From: Streptomyces nigra
Lineage (GTDB): Bacteria > Actinomycetota > Actinomycetes > Streptomycetales > Streptomycetaceae
Direction: 5' to 3'
Assembly (NCBI RefSeq): GCF_003074055.1
Contig: NZ_CP029043.1
Location: 6,564,501 to 6,628,500 of the forward strand
Length of the DNA: 64,000 bases
The notes under the pieces were generated by a model that was not told the origin of the DNA, made no database searches, and saw only the letters and a list, made by a program, of their open reading frames with translations. The stretch's first letter is position 1, and each line of letters starts with the position of its first letter. Both the position numbers and the translations under genes were made by a program. Positions 1 to 7,976 of this stretch are shown piece after piece.

Positions 1-2
1 AC

Positions 3-764
3 ACCGGAGTGGGCGTCGCCGACCGGCTCGTCGTCCGCGCCGCCGTGCCCGGCACCGGCGAACCCGTCGCCGTCCTGGTCGACCCCGCGCATCCCGGCGT
101 CCTCGGCGCGGGCGCAGGCGACACGTTCGGGCAGCGGCTCGCGGCGGGCGGCGGCGTCGGCTTCGACGGGGTCCCCGTCGCGGCGGACGACGTGCTCGGC
201 TCGCTCTCCGCGGACGACGGCGCGCTGTCGCCGTTCGCCGGGCTGTCCGCGCCGGCCGCCCGCCTGGTCTCCGCCCACTTCTGTCTCGGCGTCGCCGAGG
301 GGCTGCTCGGCGAAGTCCGTGAGCACGGACGGGTCGTACGGGCCCCCTGGCAGCCGTTCTCCGCGCAGCCCTGGCCGGGCGGCCCGGCCCAGGACCCGTA
401 CGCGCTCACCGCGTACGGCGAACTCGCGGTCGCCGCGCGGGCGGCGTCCGCCCTCGCCGACCAGGCCGTGGACGCCCTGATCCAGGGGCTCGACCGGGGG
501 GAGGCTCTCGACGACGAGGAGTGCGCGGAGATCGCCGTCCTCGCCGGCGCCGCCGAGGCCGCGGCCTCCCGGGCCGCGCAGGAGATCACCAGCCGCGCGC
601 TGGAGGCGATCGGGGCGGCCGCCGCGCTCACCCGGCACGGCCTCGACCGGTTCTGGCGGGACACCCGCACCCACACCCTGCGCGAGCCGGTCGCCCACCG
701 GATGCGCGAGATCGGGGACTACTTCCTCAACGGCGCGCACCCGCCGTTCACCCTGCCGGCCTGA
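3..764 (+). CDS. Acyl-CoA dehydrogenase-family flavoprotein, C-terminal part (cut by window edge)
   Basis: The reading frame is open from the first bases of the window, so the N-terminus lies outside; 253 residues are visible. A beta-domain end is followed by a long alanine-rich helical C-terminal domain ending in a HGLDRFWRDTRTHTLREP segment, typical of acyl-CoA dehydrogenases and especially of the sulfur-related branch (DszC/SfnB type) that uses reduced flavin and oxygen. The C-terminal HxxxRFWRDxRTHTL pattern is what I rely on. The next genes are an Rrf2 regulator and a sulfur uptake/monooxygenase operon, so a role in desulfonation or sulfone oxidation is a reasonable inference. A true fatty acyl-CoA dehydrogenase is the alternative. 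Confidence 0.8.
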   Translation, partial: TGVGVADRLVVRAAVPGTGEPVAVLVDPAHPGVLGAGAGDTFGQRLAAGGGVGFDGVPVAADDVLGSLSADDGALSPFAGLSAPAARLVSAHFCLGVAEGLLGEVREHGRVVRAPWQPFSAQPWPGGPAQDPYALTAYGELAVAARAASALADQAVDALIQGLDRGEALDDEECAEIAVLAGAAEAAASRAAQEITSRALEAIGAAAALTRHGLDRFWRDTRTHTLREPVAHRMREIGDYFLNGAHPPFTLPA

Positions 765-836
765 CCCCCGGCCCGCCGGTACCGGAGCCCCGGCCCGGCT
801 GATGAGGGCGGGGGACCCGTGAGGGATAATCACCGT

Positions 837-1295
837 ATGCGGATCTCGGCCAGGGCGGACTATGCGGTGCGGGCGGCACTGGAGCTGGCCGCGGCCGGCG
901 ACGACACCTCGCTGAAGGCCGAGGCCATCGCCGACGCCCAGGGCATCCCGCACAAGTTCCTCGAGGGCATCCTGGGCGACATGCGCCGCGGCGGCCTCGT
1001 GGTCAGCCAGCGCGGCGGCAAGGGCGGCTACCGGCTCGCCCGGCCCGCGGACGCCATCGCCATCGCCGAGGTCATCCGGGTGGCCGACGGCCCCCTGGTC
1101 TCGGTGCGCGGCGTCCGCCCGCCCGACCTGTCCTACATCGGCCCCGCCGAATCGCTCCTGCCGCTGTGGATCGCCGTGCGTGCGAACGTCCGCAAGATCC
1201 TCGGCGAGGTCACCCTGGCCGACGTGGCCGCGGCGAAGCTCCCCGACGACGTCCTGCGCCTCGCGGACGACCCGGAGGCGTGGACCAACCCGTAG
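837..1295 (+). CDS. Rrf2-family transcriptional regulator without Fe-S cysteines
   Basis: The protein has 152 residues and begins MRISARADYAVRAALELA, the canonical Rrf2 N-terminus. A winged helix-turn-helix follows with the QRGGKGGYRLARP wing at about residues 57-69. An in-frame GTG at 819 would add six residues, but the ATG at 837 matches the family start. A GATAAT-like hexamer sits about ten bases before the ATG, so the transcript may be leaderless. No cysteine occurs anywhere in the protein, so it cannot bind an iron-sulfur cluster as IscR or NsrR do. That fits the CymR-like branch, which senses sulfur status through partner proteins or metabolites. Its place beside sulfur genes makes it a candidate local repressor (inference). 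Confidence 0.9.
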   Translation: MRISARADYAVRAALELAAAGDDTSLKAEAIADAQGIPHKFLEGILGDMRRGGLVVSQRGGKGGYRLARPADAIAIAEVIRVADGPLVSVRGVRPPDLSYIGPAESLLPLWIAVRANVRKILGEVTLADVAAAKLPDDVLRLADDPEAWTNP

Positions 1296-1296
1296 C

Positions 1297-2037
1297 TCAG
1301 CGCGCCGGCTTCTCCCACACCGACACGTGCTGCCAGCTCTCGCCGGTGAACGGCGTCCGCTTCCAGTCCTCCCACCGGTCCCGCAGCCGCAGACCGGCGA
1401 GCCGCGCCATCAGATCCAGCTCCGCAGGCCAGACGTACCGGAACGGGATGGCGCGGTGCTCCGCACGGCCGTCGACGATCGTCACGTAGTTCGAACTGAA
1501 GGCCTGCGTGGCCGTGTCGTAGGTGTCGAACGCCCAGCCCGTGTCGCTGATGCGGAACGGCACCGCTGTCTGCCCCGGCGGCAGCAGCCGCAGCTCGGGC
1601 ACCCCCACCTCGACGACGAAGCAGCCGCCCGGACGCAGATGCGCGGCCGCGTTCACGAAACAGTCGACCTGGGCGTCCTGCGTCGTCAGATTGTTGATCG
1701 TGTTGTAGACCAGATAGGCGGCGGCGAACTCGCCCGCCACCCGGGTCGTCGCGAAGTCCCCGATCGTCACGTCCACCGCGTCGCCGCCGGGCTTGGCGCG
1801 CAGCCGCGCCACCATCGCCCGCGACATGTCGATGCCGTGCACGGGCACGCCCCGCGCCGAGAGCGGCAGGGCGATCCGGCCGGTGCCGACGCCGAGTTCC
1901 AGCGCCGCGCCGTCACCGGCCAGCTCCGCCAGCAGGTCGACCGCGGGGTTCACGGCCTCCGGCTGGAACATGTCGTCCGAGGGGTCGTCGTAGCGGGCCG
2001 CGATGGGCTCTCCGAAGTATCCGTCGTCATCGGTCAC
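1297..2037 (-). CDS. Class I SAM-dependent methyltransferase
   Basis: 246 residues from a GTG at 2037 (MTDDDGYFGEPIAARYDD). Motif I for SAM binding is ALELGVGTGRIALPL at about residues 45-59, followed by an acidic ribose-binding residue in HGIDMS and a post-motif IGDF. The frame continues upstream to 2154, but that extension is arginine/proline-rich and unlike the family. The substrate cannot be read from sequence; this is the Methyltransf_25-type group of small-molecule methyltransferases. It converges with the Rrf2 gene with one base between the stop codons, and it is divergent from the leader peptide at 2190, so its promoter shares the 2038-2189 interval. Confidence 0.85.
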   Translation of the reverse strand: MTDDDGYFGEPIAARYDDPSDDMFQPEAVNPAVDLLAELAGDGAALELGVGTGRIALPLSARGVPVHGIDMSRAMVARLRAKPGGDAVDVTIGDFATTRVAGEFAAAYLVYNTINNLTTQDAQVDCFVNAAAHLRPGGCFVVEVGVPELRLLPPGQTAVPFRISDTGWAFDTYDTATQAFSSNYVTIVDGRAEHRAIPFRYVWPAELDLMARLAGLRLRDRWEDWKRTPFTGESWQHVSVWEKPAR

Positions 2038-2167
2038 GCCGCGCACCGTACTGCCGGCGGTCCTCGCGGGGCACTCGGTTTTTCCGCGGGGGAGGGGAGC
2101 CGGGCGACCGATCCGCGGACGCCCTCTTGACGCCGGCCACGCGCGGACCGACACTCACCATAAGTTT

Positions 2168-2180
2168 CCTAGTGAATAGG
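2168..2180. promoter_or_regulatory. Inverted repeat CCTA-N5-TAGG upstream of the leader peptide
   Basis: A short AT-rich dyad, CCTA GTGAA TAGG, stands out from GC-rich surroundings ten bases before the leader-peptide start. It could be an operator, for example for the neighbouring Rrf2 regulator, or overlap a -10 element. Only the dyad is seen; the binding protein is inferred. Confidence 0.4.
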
Positions 2181-2189
2181 TAGGGAAGC

Positions 2190-2288
2190 ATGGGGCGCGC
2201 CAGGACGGTCACCGGTCGAGTGACCCGTACGCCCCTTCTCACCTCCCGCCGCCACATCGACCTGCAGCGTGTCTGCAGCGCGATCTGA
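2190..2288 (+). CDS. 32-residue regulatory leader peptide with RRHIDLQRV signature
   Basis: A small open frame starts at an ATG preceded by AGGGAAG and encodes 32 residues ending RRHIDLQRVCSAI. The R-R-H-x-D-L-x-R-V-x-S-A pattern, here with one cysteine in the last five residues, is the signature of short peptides found upstream of sulfur-assimilation genes in Streptomyces and mycobacteria, where ribosome behaviour at Cys codons links expression to cysteine supply. The glutathione-transferase-like gene starts 170 bases downstream on the same strand. The motif match is direct; the attenuation mechanism is inferred. Confidence 0.75.
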   Translation: MGRARTVTGRVTRTPLLTSRRHIDLQRVCSAI

Positions 2289-2457
2289 CCTCTGAGCGCG
2301 GCCCCGAGCCACCGTCGCCCCGCATCGGTCCGCAGGCCGGCCCGCACGCCCCGTTCCGACCGCCGGTCCGCATGCCCACGCCCGCCGGACGTCCACGCCC
2401 GCAGGACGCCACCCGCCGGCCCAGCCGTATGCCCACACGCCTGCCCAGGGGAGAGCC

Positions 2458-3357
2458 ATGACCGTCGCACCGTCGGCCGCACACCCGGCCACGCGGACCG
2501 CCCCCGCCTTCCGCGGACGTATCGGCAGCGACGCGCGCAGCGGCCACTACGCCGTGCCGCGCCGCTACCGCCTCCATCTGTCCACCGCCTGTCCGGACGG
2601 TCTGCGCATCGCCGTCGCGCACAGCCTGCTCGAACTCGGCGACACCTGCCCGGCGTCCTTCCTGCCCGCCGTCCCCGACTGCCCCGACAGCGGGCACAGC
2701 GCGCTGCGCCCGCTCTACGAGGCCAGCGCCCACCGCTACCCCGGCCCCGCCCTCGCGCCGGTCCTCAGCGACGACTGGTCCGGGCGCATCGTGAGCACCC
2801 ACGCCCCCGACATCATGCGCGACCTCGACCGGCACTTCGGCGGCTGTCGCGCGAGCCTGTACCCGTGCGGCGCCGAGTCCGAGATCGACGCGGTCGAGCG
2901 GATGTGCGCGCGGGACATCGAGGAGGCCGCGCAGAACGCGGGCACGGCCGGCGCCGGACAGGCGGAGCGCGAGGCCGCCCTGGAGACCCTGCTGCGCTCC
3001 CTCGGCGCGCTCGACCGCTGGCTGACCGGCCGCACCCACATGATCCGGGATCAGATCACCGCCGCCGACGTCGAGTTGTGGGTGACGCTCGTCCAGCTCG
3101 ACACCGTGCACCGGCACCATCTGGACGCCGCCGCCGTCGAGCGGATCGCCGCCCACCCCGCCCTGTGGGGCTACGCCCGCCGGCTCGCCGCCCACCCGGC
3201 GTTCGGCGCCCACCTCGACCTGGACGCCATCTCCCGCCGTCACCACGCCCGTTGCCGGGGCCTGGAGGCCGCCGGAGCCGCCGTGCAGATCCTGGACTGG
3301 GCGGCCCACACGACCAGGACCCCCGCGGAGCCGTCCCGCTCCGTGGACCGCCGTTGA
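2458..3357 (+). CDS. Xi-class-like glutathione S-transferase / thiol reductase
   Basis: 299 residues, ATG preceded by GGGGAGA. An N-terminal thioredoxin-like domain carries STACPDGLR with the candidate catalytic Cys45, where Xi enzymes (glutathionyl-hydroquinone reductases such as YqjG) have CPWAHR. Next come LYE...RYPG, a VPVL-like APVLSD and a SAEIIR-like THAPDIMRDL element, then an all-helical C-terminal domain with the DQITAADVELWVTLVQLDTV motif. Streptomyces make mycothiol and not glutathione, so the natural thiol is unclear. The missing Trp-Ala after Cys-Pro is a divergence from the classical family. It follows the 2190 leader peptide and precedes the SAM-IV riboswitch, placing it in the sulfur locus. 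Confidence 0.8.
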   Translation: MTVAPSAAHPATRTAPAFRGRIGSDARSGHYAVPRRYRLHLSTACPDGLRIAVAHSLLELGDTCPASFLPAVPDCPDSGHSALRPLYEASAHRYPGPALAPVLSDDWSGRIVSTHAPDIMRDLDRHFGGCRASLYPCGAESEIDAVERMCARDIEEAAQNAGTAGAGQAEREAALETLLRSLGALDRWLTGRTHMIRDQITAADVELWVTLVQLDTVHRHHLDAAAVERIAAHPALWGYARRLAAHPAFGAHLDLDAISRRHHARCRGLEAAGAAVQILDWAAHTTRTPAEPSRSVDRR

Positions 3358-3395
3358 CATTTCCTCGTTCAACTGGATTGACTACGGCCCAGATC

Positions 3396-3505
3396 GGTCA
3401 TGAGCGTCAGCGACAAGCCCTGGCTCGCTGACCGGCAACCCTCGCATCGCGGTGGGGTGCCCCAGGTGACGACCGGACCGGATGACTTCGGTAAGCGCGC
3501 AGGCC
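3396..3505 (+). promoter_or_regulatory. SAM-IV riboswitch
   Basis: The stretch begins GGTCATGAG and closes GGTGACGACC (P1 at 3396-3399 with 3471-3474). It contains the P2 stem GTCAGCG/CGCTGAC (3406-3412 with 3426-3432), the CCGGCAACCCT joining region and the GGTGGGGTGCC segment. Order and bases closely follow the actinobacterial SAM-IV consensus, including the downstream GGACCGG...CTTCGGTAAGCGCGCAGG portion used in the pseudoknot. SAM-IV RNAs bind S-adenosylmethionine and usually lower expression of sulfur or methionine genes. It lies 29 bases upstream of the second leader peptide and about 350 bases upstream of the ABC permease start. The exact 3' boundary is approximate. Confidence 0.9.
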
Positions 3506-3533
3506 GCCGGCGGCCGGAAGAGTGAGTGACGCC

Positions 3534-3683
3534 ATGGACGCAGCCCCCAGGACGGCCACCGGCCGCCTTCGCGGCCGCGTCCACGCGTACGCCACCCTGT
3601 TCGCCGCCGACCGGGCCGTCGATCTGCTCCGCGTCAACAGCGCACTGTGTACCGCACCGGGCTGTGCCCGCCGCCGCGGCTGA
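3534..3683 (+). CDS. 49-residue leader peptide with AVDLLRVNSALC signature
   Basis: An ATG at 3534 opens a 49-residue frame with AVDLLRVNSALC at residues 28-39 and two Cys codons (39 and 44). It shares the D-L-x-R-V-x-S-A core with the peptide at 2190 and with the known Streptomyces and mycobacterial cysteine leader peptides. It sits between the SAM-IV riboswitch and the transporter permease, so translation of this frame can report on charged tRNA-Cys in the same transcript. The frame runs on from no upstream gene and has no paralogue function other than regulation (inference). Confidence 0.75.
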   Translation: MDAAPRTATGRLRGRVHAYATLFAADRAVDLLRVNSALCTAPGCARRRG

Positions 3684-3715
3684 TCTCTCCTCCGCGGCAC
3701 CGCACCCCCGACACC

Positions 3716-3731
3716 CACCGCTTCGGCGGTG
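3716..3731 (+). promoter_or_regulatory. Hairpin CACCGC-TTCG-GCGGTG downstream of the leader peptide
   Basis: A perfect 6-bp stem closed by a UUCG tetraloop lies 33 bases after the leader-peptide stop and before the permease start at 3859. No U-tract follows, so it is not a textbook terminator. It could be one arm of an attenuation switch or a Rho-related pause element. Confidence 0.5.
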
Positions 3732-3858
3732 TGCCGTCGTCCGCCCGCCCCCGGTGACCGTGCGTCCTCCCCCTCCCCGGCCCCGCCGTCGAACGGCCGT
3801 GCCCGTGGCCGAGGTGTCCGCGTCCTCCGGGGCCTTCCGACTCCTGCCGGAGCCCTCC

Positions 3859-4842
3859 ATGAGTGAACCCCCAGGCGCCGCCGTCTCCCTGGCCGAGGCG
3901 CCGCGGCCCGCCGCCACCCCGTCCGAACCGCTCACCGCCCAGCGCGTGCTGCCGCTCAGGCGCCCCGGCCGCTGGATCGCCACCGCCGTCGCCCTCGTCC
4001 TCACCGCCCAGTTCGTCCACGGCCTGGTGACCAACCCGTTCTACCAGTGGGACCGCTTCGGCTACTGGTTCCTGCGGCCCACCATCGTCGACGGCCTCCT
4101 CGTCACCCTCGAAGTCACCGCCTACAGCGCCGTATTGGGCCTTCTCGGCGGCGTGCTGCTGGCGCTCGCCCGGCTCTCCCGCAGCCCCGTGCTGCGCGCC
4201 GTCAGCTGGGCGTACGTCTGGGCGTTCCGCTCCATCCCGCTCATCGTCGTCCTGCTGTTCCTGTACAACTTCAGCGCCCTCTACAAGACGCTCAGCCTCG
4301 GCGTCCCCTTCGGGCCCGCCTTCCTCACCTTCGACGAGTCCGCGCTCGCCACCGACCTCGTCATCGCGGTCGTCGGCATCAGCCTCCACGAGTCCGCGTA
4401 CGCCGCCGAGGTCGTCCGCGGCGGCATCCTCTCCGTCGACCAGGGCCAGCACGAGGCCGCCGCCGCGCTCGGGCTGCCGAAGGGCTACCAGTTCCGCCGG
4501 ATCGTGTTCCCGCAGGCGCTGCGGTCCATCGTGCCGAACTACGTCAACCAGCTCATCGGCCTGATCAAGGGCACCTCGCTGGTCTTCTACGTGTCCCTGC
4601 TCGACCTGTTCGGCGCCGCGCAGTCCATGGGCTCCACCTACCCGGGCGACATCGTGCCGCTGCTCATGGTCGCCACCGTCTGGTACCTCGTCCTGACCAG
4701 CGTCGTCTCCGTCGTCCAGTTCTACGTCGAGCGGTACTACGCCCGGGGCGCCACCCGCTCCCTGCCGCCGACCCCGCTCCAGAAACTGCGGTCCTCCGTC
4801 ACCGAGTTGAGGGCCCGCGTCCGCCGGGAGGCCGCCGTATGA
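3859..4842 (+). CDS. Polar amino acid-type ABC transporter permease
   Basis: 327 residues from an ATG preceded by GGAG; earlier in-frame codons belong to the leader region. After a cytoplasmic N-terminus come the HisM/GlnP-type membrane segments (VDGLLVTLEVTAYSAVLGLLGG onward), the helix-helix EAA motif HEAAAALGLPKGYQFRRIVFPQAL at roughly residues 196-218, and a last membrane helix before a basic tail. It overlaps the ATPase by ATGA, which implies translational coupling. Family members import polar amino acids such as cystine; the riboswitch and leader peptide upstream point to a sulfur compound here (inference). Confidence 0.9.
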   Translation: MSEPPGAAVSLAEAPRPAATPSEPLTAQRVLPLRRPGRWIATAVALVLTAQFVHGLVTNPFYQWDRFGYWFLRPTIVDGLLVTLEVTAYSAVLGLLGGVLLALARLSRSPVLRAVSWAYVWAFRSIPLIVVLLFLYNFSALYKTLSLGVPFGPAFLTFDESALATDLVIAVVGISLHESAYAAEVVRGGILSVDQGQHEAAAALGLPKGYQFRRIVFPQALRSIVPNYVNQLIGLIKGTSLVFYVSLLDLFGAAQSMGSTYPGDIVPLLMVATVWYLVLTSVVSVVQFYVERYYARGATRSLPPTPLQKLRSSVTELRARVRREAAV

Positions 4843-5624
4843 GCACCGCCGTCGACGACCACGCGCCCGCCACCGTCGAGGTGCACGACGTGCACAAGTG
4901 GTACGGCGCCCACCGCGTGCTCAACGGGGTCGACCTGACCGTACGGCCCGGCGAGGTCACCGTGATCCTCGGCCCCTCCGGCTCCGGCAAGTCCACCCTC
5001 CTGCGGGTCATCAACCACCTGGAGAAACCGGAGATCGGGCACGTCAGTCTCAACGGCGAACCGATCGGCGTCCGCCGGCACGGCACCCGCCTCAAGGAAC
5101 TCGGCGAGCGGGCCATCCTCGCCCAGCGCGGCCGGATCGGCTTCGTCTTCCAGAACTTCAACCTCTTCCCGCATCTGACGGTCCTCGACAACGTGGCCGC
5201 CGCCCCCGTCGCCACCCGCCGGCTCGCCAAACCCGCCGCGCTCGAACTCGCCCGCGACCTGCTCGCCCGCGTCGGCCTCGCCGACAAGGCCGGCGCCTAC
5301 CCACGGCAGTTGTCCGGCGGGCAGCAACAGAGGGTGGCCATCGCCCGTGCCCTCGCGCTGCGCCCCGGCGTCATCCTCTTCGACGAGCCGACCTCCGCCC
5401 TCGACCCGGAACTCGTCGGCGAGGTGCTCGCCGTCATCAAGGACCTGGCGACCAGCGGCACCACCCTCGTCATCGTCACCCACGAGATCGGTTTCGCCCG
5501 CGAGATCGCCGACCGCGTCGTCTTCATGGACGGCGGCCGGATCGTCGAACAGGGCCCGCCCTCCGAGGTCCTCGACGCCCCCCGGCACGAACGGACCAGG
5601 GACTTCCTCAGCAAGGTCCTCTGA
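4839..5624 (+). CDS. Polar amino acid-type ABC transporter ATP-binding protein
   Basis: 261 residues with all nucleotide-binding motifs: Walker A GPSGSGKST (45-53), signature LSGGQQQRVAIARAL (from 158), Walker B VILFDEPTSALDP (from 178) and H-loop His215 in VTHEIGFA. Length and motif wording match the GlnQ/HisP class. A short insertion at about 75-95 (RRHGTRLKELGERAI) is common in the subgroup found with sulfur-related binding proteins. The start overlaps the permease stop by four bases, and the binding protein follows 37 bases later. Confidence 0.93.
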   Translation: MSTAVDDHAPATVEVHDVHKWYGAHRVLNGVDLTVRPGEVTVILGPSGSGKSTLLRVINHLEKPEIGHVSLNGEPIGVRRHGTRLKELGERAILAQRGRIGFVFQNFNLFPHLTVLDNVAAAPVATRRLAKPAALELARDLLARVGLADKAGAYPRQLSGGQQQRVAIARALALRPGVILFDEPTSALDPELVGEVLAVIKDLATSGTTLVIVTHEIGFAREIADRVVFMDGGRIVEQGPPSEVLDAPRHERTRDFLSKVL

Positions 5625-5661
5625 CCCCCGCCCCTTGTTCACCCATCACGTAAGGACAGTC

Positions 5662-6684
5662 ATGCGCCACCGCGTCACCCGTCGTGCCCTGCTCCGCGGC
5701 ATCACCGCGGCGACCGCCGCCGCCACCCTCGCCACCGGGCTCACCGCCTGCGGCGGAGACAGCGACGCGGCGACGGCGACCTCCGACGCCGCCGGCACGG
5801 TCACCGTCGGCCGGCTCTCCAACGGGGCCGCCAAGGAGACCACCCTCAAGGTGTCCGAGGTGAAGTCCATCAGCGCCAAGCTCCCCGCAGACCTGAGAAA
5901 GAGCGGACGACTCGTCATAGGCTCCGGCACGCTGCCCTCCGGGTCGCCGCCCCTGGGTTTCGTGGGCAGCGACCAGAAGACCCTCACCGGCTCCGAGATC
6001 GACCTCGCCCGCCTGGTTGCCGCCGTGTTCGGACTGAAGCCCGAGGTCAAGCGGTTCACCTGGGAGAACCTCTTCGTCGGCATCGACAGCGGCAAGGTGG
6101 ACGTCGGCTTCTCGAACATCACCGACACCGAGGAGCGCAAGCGCAAGTACGAGTTCGCCTCCTACCGCAAGGACGACCTGGCCTTCGAGGCGCCGAAGGA
6201 CTCGAAGTTCCGCTTCGACGGCGACTACCGGACGCTCGCCGGCACGACCGTCTCGGTCGGCGCCGGCACCAACCAGGAACGCATCCTGCTGGAGTGGAAG
6301 AACCGCCTGGAGAAGGAGGGCAAGAAGCTGACGGTCAAGTACTTCCAGGAGACCAACAGCACCTACCTGGCCCTGAGCAGCGGCAAGATCGACGCCTACT
6401 TCGGGCCCAGCCCCAACCTCTCGTACCACGTCACCCAGACCAGCGGCACGCCGCAGGCGACCAGGATCGCCGGGCAGTTCTCCGGCGCCGGGGCGACCCT
6501 GCAGGGACTGATCGCCGCGACCGCGAAGAAGGACAGCGGACTCGCCGAGCCCCTCGCCGAGGCGATCAACCACCTCATCGACAACGGCCAGTACGCGAAG
6601 TGGCTCGCCGCGTGGAACCTCTCCGGCGAGGCCGTGGAGAAGGCGGAGGTGAACCCGCCCGGCCTGCCGCTCGACAACTCCTGA
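5662..6684 (+). CDS. Family 3 solute-binding lipoprotein
   Basis: 340 residues. The N-terminus is a lipoprotein signal with RRALLRG, a hydrophobic stretch and the lipobox LTAC (lipidated Cys30). The mature part has the family 3 features: a two-lobe periplasmic fold with GSEIDLARLVAAVFGLKPEVKRFTWENLFVGIDSGKVDVGFSNITDTEERK-type motifs, here split by the hinge. It is the substrate receptor of the permease/ATPase above. The twin arginines leave open Tat export. Ligand is not determinable by eye; context suggests an organosulfur compound or sulfur amino acid. Confidence 0.9.
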   Translation: MRHRVTRRALLRGITAATAAATLATGLTACGGDSDAATATSDAAGTVTVGRLSNGAAKETTLKVSEVKSISAKLPADLRKSGRLVIGSGTLPSGSPPLGFVGSDQKTLTGSEIDLARLVAAVFGLKPEVKRFTWENLFVGIDSGKVDVGFSNITDTEERKRKYEFASYRKDDLAFEAPKDSKFRFDGDYRTLAGTTVSVGAGTNQERILLEWKNRLEKEGKKLTVKYFQETNSTYLALSSGKIDAYFGPSPNLSYHVTQTSGTPQATRIAGQFSGAGATLQGLIAATAKKDSGLAEPLAEAINHLIDNGQYAKWLAAWNLSGEAVEKAEVNPPGLPLDNS

Positions 6685-6698
6685 CGACCCATCCCCGG

Positions 6699-6741
6699 GG
6701 CGCCGGGCCCTCCCCTCCTCTGCGGCGGAGGGCCCGGCGCC
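6699..6741 (+). terminator. Strong intra-operon hairpin after the binding-protein gene
   Basis: GGCGCCGGGCCCTCC pairs with GGAGGGCCCGGCGCC (15 bp, 13-base loop). It lies between the binding-protein stop and the first monooxygenase start at 6772. Such hairpins after binding-protein genes commonly stabilise the upstream mRNA and reduce read-through; no U-tract is present. Confidence 0.6.
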
Positions 6742-6771
6742 GTCGTACGGACCACCAGGAAGGCACCGACC

Positions 6772-7959
6772 GTGTCCGCGAACCCCACACCCCTGCATCT
6801 CGCCGTCGCCCTGGACGGCACCGGCTGGCACCCCGCCTCCTGGCGGGAGCCGGTGTCCCGCCCCCGGGACCTGTTCACCGCCGCCTACTGGACCGACCTG
6901 ATCACCGAGGCCGAACGGGGCCTGCTCGACCTCGTCACCCTCGAGGACGGCCTGGGCCTGCAGTCCTCGCACTTCCTCGACCCGGACGGGCGCACCGACC
7001 AGGTACGCGGCCGGCTCGACGCCGTCCTCATCGCCTCCCGTGTCGCCCCGCTGACCCAGCACATAGGTCTGGTGCCGACCGTAGTGGCCACCCACACAGA
7101 GCCGTTCCACATATCCAAGGCCATCGCCACCCTCGACTATGTGAGCTCCGGCCGGGCCGGCCTGCGCGTCCAGATCACCGCGCGCCCCAACGAGGCCGCC
7201 CACTTCGGCCGCCGCACCCTCGGACGCATCGACCGGTACGACACCCCCGCCGTCCACGAGCTCTTCGACGAGGCCGCCGACCACGTCGAGGTCGTCCGCC
7301 GTCTCTGGGACAGCTGGGAGGACGACGCCGAGATCCGCGACACCGCCACCGGACGCTTCATCGACCGCGACAAGCTCCACTACATCGACTTCGAGGGCCG
7401 CCACTTCAGCGTCAAGGGCCCCTCCATCACCCCGCGCCCGCCCCAGGGCCAGCCGATCGTCAGCGCCCTCGCCCACGAGACCGTGCCCTACCGGCTCGTG
7501 GCCCGCTCCGCCGACATCGGTTACGTCACCCCGTTCGACACCGATGGCGCCCGGGCCATCGTCAGCGAGGTCCGCGCCGAACAGCGGGCGGCGGGCCGGG
7601 CCGACGAGCCCCTGCACATCTTCGGAGACCTCGTCGTGTTCCTCGACGGCGACCCGGCCGCCGCACGCGCCCGCCAAGAACGCCTCGACACGCTCGCCGG
7701 GGAGCCGTACACCAGCGACGCCCGGATCTTCGCGGGCAGTCCCGCCGAACTCGCCGACCTCCTGCAGGAGTTCGAGACCGCCGGCCTCACCGGCTTCCGG
7801 CTGCGACCGGCCGTCGCCGGCCACGACCTCCCGGCGATCACCCGCGGACTCGTGCCCGAACTCCAGCGCCGGGGCGCCTTCCGCCGCGCCTACGAGGCCG
7901 ACACGCTGCGCGGCCTGCTCGGCCTCGCCCGGCCCGCCAACCGCTGCGCCGCCGCCTGA
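6772..7959 (+). CDS. LLM-class flavin-dependent monooxygenase
   Basis: 395 residues from a GTG at 6772. The sequence reads as a bacterial luciferase-like TIM barrel: LHLAVALDGTGWHP at the N-terminus, ERGLLDLVTLEDG, the LVPTVVATHTEPFHISKAIATLDYVSSGRAGLRVQ block and the conserved YHF-like DFEGRHFSVKGP. These FMNH2-dependent enzymes oxidise alkanesulfonates, sulfones, nitriloacetate-like substrates and related compounds. It lies in the riboswitch-controlled transporter operon and is followed 17 bases later by a second, longer family member, so the two probably act on imported organosulfur compounds (inference). No flavin reductase gene is seen in the window. Confidence 0.88.
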   Translation: MSANPTPLHLAVALDGTGWHPASWREPVSRPRDLFTAAYWTDLITEAERGLLDLVTLEDGLGLQSSHFLDPDGRTDQVRGRLDAVLIASRVAPLTQHIGLVPTVVATHTEPFHISKAIATLDYVSSGRAGLRVQITARPNEAAHFGRRTLGRIDRYDTPAVHELFDEAADHVEVVRRLWDSWEDDAEIRDTATGRFIDRDKLHYIDFEGRHFSVKGPSITPRPPQGQPIVSALAHETVPYRLVARSADIGYVTPFDTDGARAIVSEVRAEQRAAGRADEPLHIFGDLVVFLDGDPAAARARQERLDTLAGEPYTSDARIFAGSPAELADLLQEFETAGLTGFRLRPAVAGHDLPAITRGLVPELQRRGAFRRAYEADTLRGLLGLARPANRCAAA

Positions 7960-7976
7960 GCCGGAAGGACCCACCG

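Noticed and set aside
5608..7974. Long antisense frame (about 790 codons) opposite the binding protein and first monooxygenase
   Set aside because: Gly/Glu/Val-rich low-complexity translation without motifs; typical shadow of a high-GC gene. The plus strand carries clear families with ribosome binding sites.
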